Below are positions 1 to 5,086 of a stretch of 5,321 bases of DNA, one piece after another. The DNA comes from CAZJQD01 sp964548165 [NCBI: uncultured bacterium] (GTDB lineage: Bacteria > UBA8481). Numbering within the stretch: position 1 is the stretch's first letter; the number at the start of each line of letters is the position of its first letter. Made by a program: the position numbers and the translations under genes. The notes beneath the pieces are model-generated. The model was given only the letters and a program-made list of their open reading frames with translations. It was not told the origin of the DNA and did not search any database. Location of the stretch: contig CAZJQD010000056.1 in assembly GCA_964548165.1 (NCBI GenBank), forward strand, positions 14,477-19,797. The letters are read 5' to 3'.

Positions 1-540
1 CCCCTCACTCTTGCCGGCCTGCAGGGCGAGACCGACGTCGTCTCCACCCTCTGCGCGCTTGATGGGACGCCCACCGCGCTCCTCGTCTCCTTTCGTGTGA
101 CCGACACCGATGTCGTCGCTCGCCAAGCAACGCGTGACGGCGAGCTCTGGCGCGATGACGCGGTCGAGGTCTTCCTCGACACGGAAGGTCTGGGCCGTCG
201 CTACGTCGAGATCCAGGTCAATCCTGACGGCGTCGTCTCCGACGCGCTCGTCGAGTGGAGCCTCGCGATCGATTTTGCCTCGGCCGTCCGTTGGGATGCA
301 CGGGGCCTGGAGGCGAAGACCACGCGTGACAGCGAGGTCTGGACGGCCGCGATCATGATCCCGTGGGCCGCGCTCGGGATGCCGGGTCCGCCGCCGCCGG
401 GCTCCGCGCTTCGAGCCAACTTCTGCCGCGTGGACCGGGATCGGCGCGAGCCCCCGGCCTACTCCTACCAGGCGTGGTCGCCGACGCGCGGTTGGTTCCA
501 CCGGCCGCAGAAGTTCGGTAGTGTCAGGGTCTCCTCGTGA
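1..540 (+). CDS. CBM9-like carbohydrate-binding protein, 3' part (start outside window)
   Basis: The frame is open from the first base, so the gene begins upstream; 179 residues are visible. They match the carbohydrate-binding module family 9-like (DOMON-type) beta-sandwich pattern. In order these are a strand ALLVSFRVTDTDV (visible residues 26-38), RDGELWRDDAVEVFLD (45-60, the usual 'W-x-D-D-x-x-E-x-F' core), YVEIQVNPDGVVSD (68-81), a WTAAIMIPWAALG strand (114-126), LRANFCRVDR (137-146) and a closing AWSPT...FHRPQKFGSVRV (158-177). The ending AWSP...FH.P..FG is typical of this family. Only the first beta strands, and perhaps a signal peptide, are missing. The family binds sugars or glycans and is often secreted; no catalytic domain is visible here. 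The stop codon overlaps the GTG start of the amidase gene by four bases, so the two are probably translated together. A larger protein with further upstream domains cannot be excluded. Confidence 0.85.
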   Translation, partial: PLTLAGLQGETDVVSTLCALDGTPTALLVSFRVTDTDVVARQATRDGELWRDDAVEVFLDTEGLGRRYVEIQVNPDGVVSDALVEWSLAIDFASAVRWDARGLEAKTTRDSEVWTAAIMIPWAALGMPGPPPPGSALRANFCRVDRDRREPPAYSYQAWSPTRGWFHRPQKFGSVRVSS

Positions 541-1916
541 ATACCCGTCGAGCCACGACACTCCTGGTCGCTCTCCTTGCGGCCGCCCTGTCCGCCTGCA
601 TGCCGCCCGTCATCGATCAGCCCGGCACCGCGTTCGATCCAGCCGCCGCGTCCGAGACCACTGTCCGCGTCGCCGAGCTCCCGACGCCGGTGATGGCGGC
701 GAACGCGACGCTTTCCGGGTTTCGCTTCGTCGTCGACCCCGGTCACGGCGGTGCCGAGCGTGGCGCCCCCTCGGCGGTCCGGGGGAACGCGACCGAAGCC
801 GATCTCAACCTCGCCGTCTCGCTCTTTCTCGGCGGACTTCTCCAGGCGTCCGGCGCCGAGGTGATCTACACCCGTAACGCGGATCATCCCGTACTTCCGG
901 GCGCCGATCTCGCGTCCGACCTTCGCGCGCGTGCCGATCTCGCCAACCGTCACCTCGCCGATCTCTTCCTCTCCATCCACCACAACGGTTCGATGGACAG
1001 CGGCTTCAACCGCGTTGAGCTCTATCCGAAGCTCCGGTCGTCCGGAGCCTCGTACGCGGCAGGGATCGCCATCAACCGGGAACTGGGCCGCCTCTACCCC
1101 GACTTCGACTCCCGATCGCTTGCCGGGAACTTCGCGGTCCTGCGGCGTCTCCACGGCGAGGGCGTGCTCGTCGAGTGCAGTTACCTCTCCGACCGCCGGC
1201 TGGCGCCGCGGCTCGAGTCGATCACCCTGGCGCGGAAGGAAGCGGAGGCCATCTACCGCGGCATCGCCTCCTGGGCGGCTGATGCGGGACCTTCGGCCCT
1301 CCTCGTCGTGGAGACCGGTCTCGCGCGCCTGCGCGCGCGCCGTCCCGGCTCCTGGCTCTCGGCCCGCGCCGCATCCTGGCGCGGAGCGGATCGCGTGGAG
1401 ACCACCTGGCAGGGGAGGGCGTCGGTCCTCGAATGGAGCTTTCCGGCGGACGATCCTGACTCGGTGACCATCGAGCTCGTGTCTGCCGACGGAACGCCGT
1501 TCAAGACCGCCTGGACATCGACGCGCCATCGCGCGATTCCGCCCGCGCCCCCCATTGCCTTCGTCCTGGAGGGATTCTCCAACATTCCCGAGAGCGTGGT
1601 TGCGGCATGCGCCTCCGCCGCGTCCTCAGACTCGCCCCCGCCCGTCGTCACCTGGAACGCCAGCGATCCCTCCCGCACGCTCCTTGCCGTCGAGGACCTC
1701 GCTCCCGGCCGTCTCGTCGTCGTCTCACCGTCTTCCCGGGCGGAGGTCGTTCACTACTTCCGCAGTGAGAACGGTCGGCGGTGGGCCGTGGAGGTTGCTC
1801 GCCGGCTCGGTATCGCCCGCGTCACCGCGGGATCCCATTACCTCCTCAACCACACCTCCATGCCCGCGCTCTGGGTCCGTTGGAGTCCCAGCTCGTCCCA
1901 GGAGCCGCGGCCGTGA
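537..1916 (+). CDS. Lipoprotein N-acetylmuramoyl-L-alanine amidase (Amidase_3) with degenerate C-terminal second domain
   Basis: This 459-residue protein is predicted to cut the amide bond between N-acetylmuramic acid and L-alanine in peptidoglycan, using zinc. Residues 1-21 form a lipoprotein signal: basic RR, a hydrophobic stretch, then lipobox L-S-A-C with the lipidated Cys at 21. Residue 22 is Met rather than Asp, compatible with outer-membrane placement if the E. coli sorting rule holds. The Amidase_3 domain spans about 62-247. Its expected zinc ligands are His70 in DPGHGG, Glu87 in EADLN and His148 in SIHHNG, and the catalytic Glu is Glu213 in VLVECSYLSD, so it looks active. Residues about 255-335 are an unrecognised, probably beta-rich linker. 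Residues about 338-450 resemble a second amidase domain that lacks the catalytic residues. The GTG start overlaps the previous stop (GTGA) and follows AGGG at 526-529 with a 7-base gap; it also places the signal peptide correctly. The exact role, in cell division or wall recycling, is not shown by the sequence. Confidence 0.9.
   Translation: MNTRRATTLLVALLAAALSACMPPVIDQPGTAFDPAAASETTVRVAELPTPVMAANATLSGFRFVVDPGHGGAERGAPSAVRGNATEADLNLAVSLFLGGLLQASGAEVIYTRNADHPVLPGADLASDLRARADLANRHLADLFLSIHHNGSMDSGFNRVELYPKLRSSGASYAAGIAINRELGRLYPDFDSRSLAGNFAVLRRLHGEGVLVECSYLSDRRLAPRLESITLARKEAEAIYRGIASWAADAGPSALLVVETGLARLRARRPGSWLSARAASWRGADRVETTWQGRASVLEWSFPADDPDSVTIELVSADGTPFKTAWTSTRHRAIPPAPPIAFVLEGFSNIPESVVAACASAASSDSPPPVVTWNASDPSRTLLAVEDLAPGRLVVVSPSSRAEVVHYFRSENGRRWAVEVARRLGIARVTAGSHYLLNHTSMPALWVRWSPSSSQEPRP
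1900..1904 (+). promoter_or_regulatory. Shine-Dalgarno AGGAG for the small membrane protein
   Basis: AGGAG lies 8 bases before the GTG at 1913, inside the end of the amidase gene. It decides the start of the downstream small gene: the same frame is open further upstream, back to an ATG at 1781, but that part reads as a shadow of the amidase. Confidence 0.7.
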
Positions 1917-2155
1917 CCGGCGTTCGAAGCGTCGGACCCAGGCGCGTTGCGGGACGACGGGTTCTCTCGGGATTCCTGATCGCCCTTGGACTTGGCGGAC
2001 TGATCTGTGCCCTGGCCTGGAGCCTCCAGGTGCCCGCGGCCGGCGCTGGGGACGTGGCCTCGCCCGTTCCCGTCTCCGTGCTCGTGGCCGCCGTCTCGCT
2101 GGGCCTCATCGGCGCCGGGTGGCGCCTGTGCCGAGGGGCCACGCCCTCGCCCTGA
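1913..2155 (+). CDS. Small two-pass membrane protein of unknown function (80 aa)
   Basis: I do not recognise a family. The GTG start sits in a GTGA overlap with the amidase stop and has a well-spaced AGGAG at 1900-1904. This is the same arrangement as at the start of the amidase gene and supports a real coupled gene. The first 16 residues are basic (R5, R10, R11, R15, R16). A hydrophobic segment follows at about 17-38 (VLSGFLIALGLGGLICALAW), then a short Pro/Ala/Gly-rich loop with Asp47. A second segment runs at about 52-70 (VPVSVLVAAVSLGLIGAGW), and the protein ends in a short tail containing R71 and R74. Positive charge at both ends suggests both termini are cytoplasmic, with the loop outside. 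Being coupled to a wall amidase, it may act in the envelope, but that rests on position alone. Confidence 0.7.
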   Translation: MTGVRSVGPRRVAGRRVLSGFLIALGLGGLICALAWSLQVPAAGAGDVASPVPVSVLVAAVSLGLIGAGWRLCRGATPSP

Positions 2156-2187
2156 GAGGTGTGAACAGCGGCTCATGGGCAAATTCG

Positions 2188-2203
2188 TACGGCTCGCGCC
2201 GTA
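2188..2203 (+). repeat. Perfect inverted repeat TACGGC-TCGC-GCCGTA
   Basis: Six-base arms (2188-2193 and 2198-2203) flank a four-base loop in the gap between the small membrane protein gene and the TPR gene. No T-tract follows, so it is not a typical intrinsic terminator. It lies 33-49 bases before the TPR start codon, where it could be an operator near the -35 region or a weak hairpin ending the upstream transcript. The hexamer GGCTCG also occurs twice, 13 bases apart (2191 and 2204). Confidence 0.4.
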
Positions 2204-2224
2204 GGCTCGTGACGCCCTCTATGG

Positions 2225-2230
2225 TAATCT
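2225..2230 (+). promoter_or_regulatory. Candidate -10 box TAATCT giving a leaderless mRNA for the TPR gene
   Basis: TAATCT fits the TANNNT -10 pattern and ends 6 bases before the ATG at 2237, so transcription would begin at or next to the start codon. No Shine-Dalgarno sequence is visible upstream of that ATG, as expected for a leaderless message. No good -35 hexamer is seen at 16-18 bases, so the call is weak. An overlapping alternative, TATGGT, lies at 2220-2225. Confidence 0.35.
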
Positions 2231-2236
2231 TCCCGC

Positions 2237-3706
2237 ATGTCCGAGCTGCGCCGCATTACGCCTCCCGAGCTGAGACTTTTGATCCGTGGAGCGAAGGCGC
2301 GGCATAGTGGCACCATCCTCATCGAGACGCCCGCGGCCCAGGCCCTGCTTGCACCCCAGTCGCCGCGGACGAGCGGAGCCGTCGCGGTAAGCGACCCACC
2401 GCTTGATGGCGCGCTCTACTGGTTGCAGGCGGCTGATGCGGACGCGCTTCCTCGCTTCGTGGACGCCCTCGCGCGCGATCACGTGTCCGACGCGGCGGGC
2501 CTGGCCGATGAGGTGCGGGTATGGCAGGTGTCCGATCCCGCGCCTCGATTCCGGGATGGACGCACGGCCGCGATGCTGGATCGATTGGCCGGCATTCTCG
2601 AAGCCGCCAGCAGGCGCAGTCTCCTGGTCATGGAGATCCCGGACGCCTCCGCTCTCGACCCTCATCGCCTGCATCTCTTCCGGACCGTGCTCGATCGCGC
2701 GGATCGCATCCGTGCCGTCTTCCTCGTTCACTTCAGCGCACCGCCCGTCTTTGCGTCACCCCAGGCTGCCACGCGGTGGGGCCGGGCCGTCGCCGGCCTG
2801 CTCGATCTCTGCGTCAAGAGCCGCATGTGGAATCGCGCCAACATCGTTCTCGATGACCTGATGGGGCGTTTCGAGGATCTGCCCGACGACGCTCTGCGCG
2901 GACACGTCCTCTTTCGCGCCGGCATGGCGGCCGTCCGGCAGGGGCGATCCGACGACGCCGAGGCGTTCTACGTGCGTGCTCTTGAACACCTGGCCAGGGC
3001 CGGCGATCACGAGACTCTCGTCAAGACCCTCAACAATCTCGGCATTCTCCGGCTTGAGGATCGCCGGCTCGAGGCCGCCGAAGAATGCTTCGCGCGGGCC
3101 CTGAAGCTGGGCGAGGAACTCCAGAGCGATTACCACCTGGCGGTTACCTACGGCAACTATGCGAGGCTCTGGCTGGTACGTGATCGTCCCGAGCATGCCA
3201 CGGCCCAGCTGCAGAAATCGCTCATTTTCACGGCCCGCAGCGGCTACTACCATCATGGCCATACGACCTACGCCACGCTCGGCGACGTCCTGGCGCGAAG
3301 CGGCGATGGAGAGGGCGCCGTCGAGATGATGAAGCGCGCGATCCTGATCTGCGAGCGCCAGTCGAACCTCATCGACCTTGCCGGTTGCCAGGTGCGACTG
3401 GGGCGATGCCTGGGCGACCTGGGCCGGCTCGAGGAGGCGGAGCGTGCCTTCACGATCGCCGACGGGTTGTACGCCAAGCTTGGCAGTCGCTTCGGACGGA
3501 TGACGCTCAACGAGAATCTTGCCGTGTTTCGGCTTGCGCAAGGGGATATCGAGGCGGCGCGTGCCTGCTGGTCAGCCGCGGAAGAGGTCGCGCGGGAGCT
3601 GAGAAACAGGTCCGCGCTCGCGCGGCTGGAGGAATTTGCCGTGCGGTTGCGGGCGGCGGGCGCGACCTCGCCGGTCGCGGCAAACCAAGGAGACCATGGT
3701 GGTTGA
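2237..3706 (+). CDS. TPR-repeat protein with degenerate STAND/AAA-like N-terminal region (489 aa)
   Basis: This is probably a soluble cytoplasmic scaffold or regulator; it has no signal peptide or membrane segment. Residues about 220-454 form six tetratricopeptide repeats, each with the usual small and aromatic residues of a helix pair. They lie at about 221-254, 260-293, 300-333, 340-374, 380-414 and 420-454 (for example NNLGILRLEDRRLEAAEECF at 266-285). TPRs bind other proteins or peptides. The first 180 residues are harder to place. The stretch RSLLVMEIPDA (127-137), followed by helices and then IRAVFLVHFSAP (158-169), resembles the Walker B and sensor strands of STAND-type NTPases, which often precede TPRs in signalling proteins. 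However, there is no GxxxxGK[ST] P-loop near TILIETPAAQ (26-35), and no kinase, cyclase or DNA-binding domain is fused. ATP binding is therefore doubtful. ATG 2237 is the first start in frame. The 3' end overlaps the hydrolase gene by 11 bases, implying co-expression. Confidence 0.82.
   Translation: MSELRRITPPELRLLIRGAKARHSGTILIETPAAQALLAPQSPRTSGAVAVSDPPLDGALYWLQAADADALPRFVDALARDHVSDAAGLADEVRVWQVSDPAPRFRDGRTAAMLDRLAGILEAASRRSLLVMEIPDASALDPHRLHLFRTVLDRADRIRAVFLVHFSAPPVFASPQAATRWGRAVAGLLDLCVKSRMWNRANIVLDDLMGRFEDLPDDALRGHVLFRAGMAAVRQGRSDDAEAFYVRALEHLARAGDHETLVKTLNNLGILRLEDRRLEAAEECFARALKLGEELQSDYHLAVTYGNYARLWLVRDRPEHATAQLQKSLIFTARSGYYHHGHTTYATLGDVLARSGDGEGAVEMMKRAILICERQSNLIDLAGCQVRLGRCLGDLGRLEEAERAFTIADGLYAKLGSRFGRMTLNENLAVFRLAQGDIEAARACWSAAEEVARELRNRSALARLEEFAVRLRAAGATSPVAANQGDHGG
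3687..3692 (+). promoter_or_regulatory. Shine-Dalgarno AAGGAG for the metallo-hydrolase
   Basis: AAGGAG lies inside the end of the TPR gene. It is 3 bases from ATG 3696, which is tight, and 6 bases from the next codon, GTG 3699, which is better spaced. Either start changes the protein by one residue. It argues against the in-frame start further upstream at 3636 and makes the later ATG at 3744, just before the conserved VTFWGVRGS, less likely. Confidence 0.7.
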
Positions 3707-4652
3707 GCCTCTCGTTAAGGCGCTTGCGACGCTCGACCCGGCGATGGAAGTCACGTTCTGGGGCGTGCGGGGATCGATCCCGTCGCCGGGCCCTGACACG
3801 GTGCGCTATGGGGGCAACACGCCCTGCGTGGGCATTCGGCTCGCCGACAACTGGCTCGTTCTCGACGCCGGCTCCGGAATCCGACCGCTGGGCCAGCACC
3901 TGGTCCACACCATGGGGCCTACCGGACACGAGATCACGCTCCTGGTGACCCACACCCACTGGGATCACATCCAGGGTCTCCCGTTCTTCGCGTCCGCCTT
4001 CGTGGCCGGCAACCGCATCACGGTAGCGGGCCCCGAGATCTTCAGCCCGGGCTTCGAGGCCATCGTCTCGGGCCAGATGCAGCACAGCTACTTCCCCTTG
4101 CGGCTCCGAAGCCTGGCGGCGGAGATCCAATTTCGCGAGCTGAGCGTCGGCGCCTATGACGACCTGGTGCCGGGCGCCGTCGTCTCCACGATGCTGACCA
4201 ATCACCCGGTGATCGACCTCGCCTACCGCGTGGATTTTGGCGGCCGACGCCTGGTCTACCTGATGGATCACGAGACATGGAGCGATTCCTGGTTCGGCTC
4301 GGTGCGGCGCTCCTCCGATGCCTCCGTGATGCTCGTGGAGGAGATGGTCCGCGGCGACCTGGAGAGAAAGCTCATGGAGTTCGTCGCCGGCGCGGACCTC
4401 CTGATCGCTGACGCCGTCTGGACGAGCGCGGAGTACGAGAAACACGTGGGCTGGGGTCATTCCACGTTTGAGCAGGTCTACGAGCTGGGACGCGCGTCCA
4501 AGGCGAAGCGCGTCGCCTTCTTCCACCATGAACCGAACCGGACGGATGTCGAGCTCGCCGCGATCGAGAGCGAATTCCGATCCCGTGCCGCCGCGGACGG
4601 CAACGGGCTCGACATCTTCGCCTCCGCCGAAGGGATGACGATCGTTCTTTAG
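3696..4652 (+). CDS. Metallo-beta-lactamase-fold hydrolase (Lactamase_B_2 / TaR3-like group)
   Basis: This 318-residue protein is a predicted metal-dependent hydrolase of the metallo-beta-lactamase superfamily. It belongs to the branch that starts with FWGVRGSIPSPGPDTVRYGG (21-40), related to PhnP and tRNase Z-type phosphodiesterases. Visible motifs are NTPCV (41-45), LVLDAGSG (54-61), the metal-binding HTHWDH (His86, His88, Asp90, His91), TNHP with His170, and YLMDHE with Asp191 as the likely bridging ligand. Also visible are GWGHST with His255 and FFHHEPNRTD with His277/His278 near the end. All core ligands seem present, so it is probably active, with a phosphodiester or cyclic-nucleotide-like substrate suggested by relatives but not shown here. 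There is no signal peptide, so it is likely cytoplasmic. The segment LLIADAVWTSAEY (235-247) has Ala238 where relatives usually read I-H-D-A. The start is set by AAGGAG at 3687-3692. It overlaps the TPR gene by 11 bases and is probably co-translated with it. Confidence 0.88.
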   Translation: MVVEPLVKALATLDPAMEVTFWGVRGSIPSPGPDTVRYGGNTPCVGIRLADNWLVLDAGSGIRPLGQHLVHTMGPTGHEITLLVTHTHWDHIQGLPFFASAFVAGNRITVAGPEIFSPGFEAIVSGQMQHSYFPLRLRSLAAEIQFRELSVGAYDDLVPGAVVSTMLTNHPVIDLAYRVDFGGRRLVYLMDHETWSDSWFGSVRRSSDASVMLVEEMVRGDLERKLMEFVAGADLLIADAVWTSAEYEKHVGWGHSTFEQVYELGRASKAKRVAFFHHEPNRTDVELAAIESEFRSRAAADGNGLDIFASAEGMTIVL

Positions 4653-4653
4653 G

Positions 4654-4923
4654 TCACTCGGTAGCGGAGGGCAAAGCTGAGGCGGTGCGACGGGGGCGGC
4701 GCGTGCGGGGAGGAAAGCGGACGCGGCCGGGATAGTCGCGCGCCCGGTCCCGGGTTCCGATCCTGCGACCCATGCCGGAGACTTCCACCTCGAGAAAGCC
4801 GTCGCCGAGATCCTTCATGACGAAGGCAGGATACCAGCGCTTGCCCGGGCCCTCCTGCCAGAAGCACTTTCGGAAGCCGGGTAACCAGGGTTGCTCGGAA
4901 TCCATTTCCTGCTTTCGCGCCAT
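4654..4923 (-). CDS. Small hypothetical protein (89 aa), convergent with the hydrolase gene
   Basis: I do not recognise a family. The protein begins MARKQEMDSEQPWLPGFRK and has an aromatic-rich, ordered-looking middle: CFWQEGPGKRWYPAFVMKD (residues 20-38), then GDGFLEVEVSGMGRRIGTRD (40-59). This could fold into a small beta barrel of SH3 or Tudor type. It ends in an Arg/Pro-rich basic tail, about residues 63-82. Codons in the middle have the G/C-rich third positions of the neighbours. The frame stays open upstream to an ATG at 5088, but that extension reads like non-coding sequence and would cover the start of the transporter gene. A TTGCCG-18-TATTCT promoter just before ATG 4923 supports the shorter start. 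No clear Shine-Dalgarno is present. Its stop is one base from the hydrolase stop. The basic tail hints at nucleic-acid binding, but this is speculation. Confidence 0.5.
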   Translation of the reverse strand: MARKQEMDSEQPWLPGFRKCFWQEGPGKRWYPAFVMKDLGDGFLEVEVSGMGRRIGTRDRARDYPGRVRFPPRTRRPRRTASALPSATE

Positions 4924-4934
4924 GTCCCGAATCC

Positions 4935-4964
4935 AGAATAGCCCCGTGGGGCTGCGACCGGCAA
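4935..4964 (-). promoter_or_regulatory. Candidate promoter for the minus-strand small gene (TTGCCG-18-TATTCT)
   Basis: On the minus strand TTGCCG (4964-4959) and TATTCT (4940-4935) each match 4 of 6 bases of the sigma70-type -35 and -10 consensus, with an 18-base spacer. The -10 box ends 11 bases before the ATG at 4923, so the leader would be only a few bases long. It is the best-formed promoter seen in the window. Confidence 0.45.
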
Positions 4965-5054
4965 CATCGCGGCATGCAGGAATCGCGGCCTGTGGAGAAG
5001 CATCTCCGGCGGAGGAGCGACGTGAACGCGCGTGCCCGAGGTCCACGCATGTCT

Positions 5055-5067
5055 CGGTCGGTGACCG
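5055..5067 (+). repeat. Inverted repeat CGGTC-GGT-GACCG upstream of the transporter gene
   Basis: Perfect 5-base arms (5055-5059 and 5063-5067) surround a 3-base centre. The element ends 5 bases before the candidate -10 box and 20 bases before the transporter ATG, a position suited to an operator for a regulator. In GC-rich DNA a repeat this short can also arise by chance. Confidence 0.3.
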
Positions 5068-5071
5068 GTGA

Positions 5072-5077
5072 TAGACT
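5072..5077 (+). promoter_or_regulatory. Candidate -10 box TAGACT for the transporter gene
   Basis: TAGACT fits TANNNT and ends 9 bases before ATG 5087, which would give a leader of about two or three bases. No Shine-Dalgarno sequence precedes the ATG and no convincing -35 box is seen at the usual distance. The call rests mainly on its likeness to the arrangement at the other two promoter-proximal genes. Confidence 0.3.
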
Positions 5078-5086
5078 GCGACGCAC

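Noticed and set aside
1320-1345. Alternating GC tract (gcgcgc runs) that might form unusual DNA structure
   Set aside because: It lies within the amidase coding frame, encodes the RLRARRPG linker and is explained by Arg/Ala codons in a GC-rich genome.
465-1529. Long minus-strand open frame (354 codons) opposite the amidase gene
   Set aside because: It is low-complexity, Arg/Gly-rich sequence with no recognisable motif. Its strand partner has clear amidase motifs, and GC-rich coding DNA often leaves the opposite strand open.
1781-1912. Upstream extension of the small membrane protein to ATG 1781
   Set aside because: The extra 44 residues are Pro/Arg/His-rich shadow sequence within the amidase gene; GTG 1913 has a well-spaced AGGAG and the GTGA coupling.
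2175-2204. Nine-codon open frame (MGKFVRLAP) that could be a leader peptide before the TPR gene
   Set aside because: No properly spaced ribosome binding site, no run of a single amino acid, and only one weak hairpin instead of alternative attenuator structures.
3507-4529. Minus-strand open frame of 340 codons opposite the TPR/hydrolase junction
   Set aside because: No family signature; it spans two real genes with strong motifs on the other strand and has no ribosome binding site.
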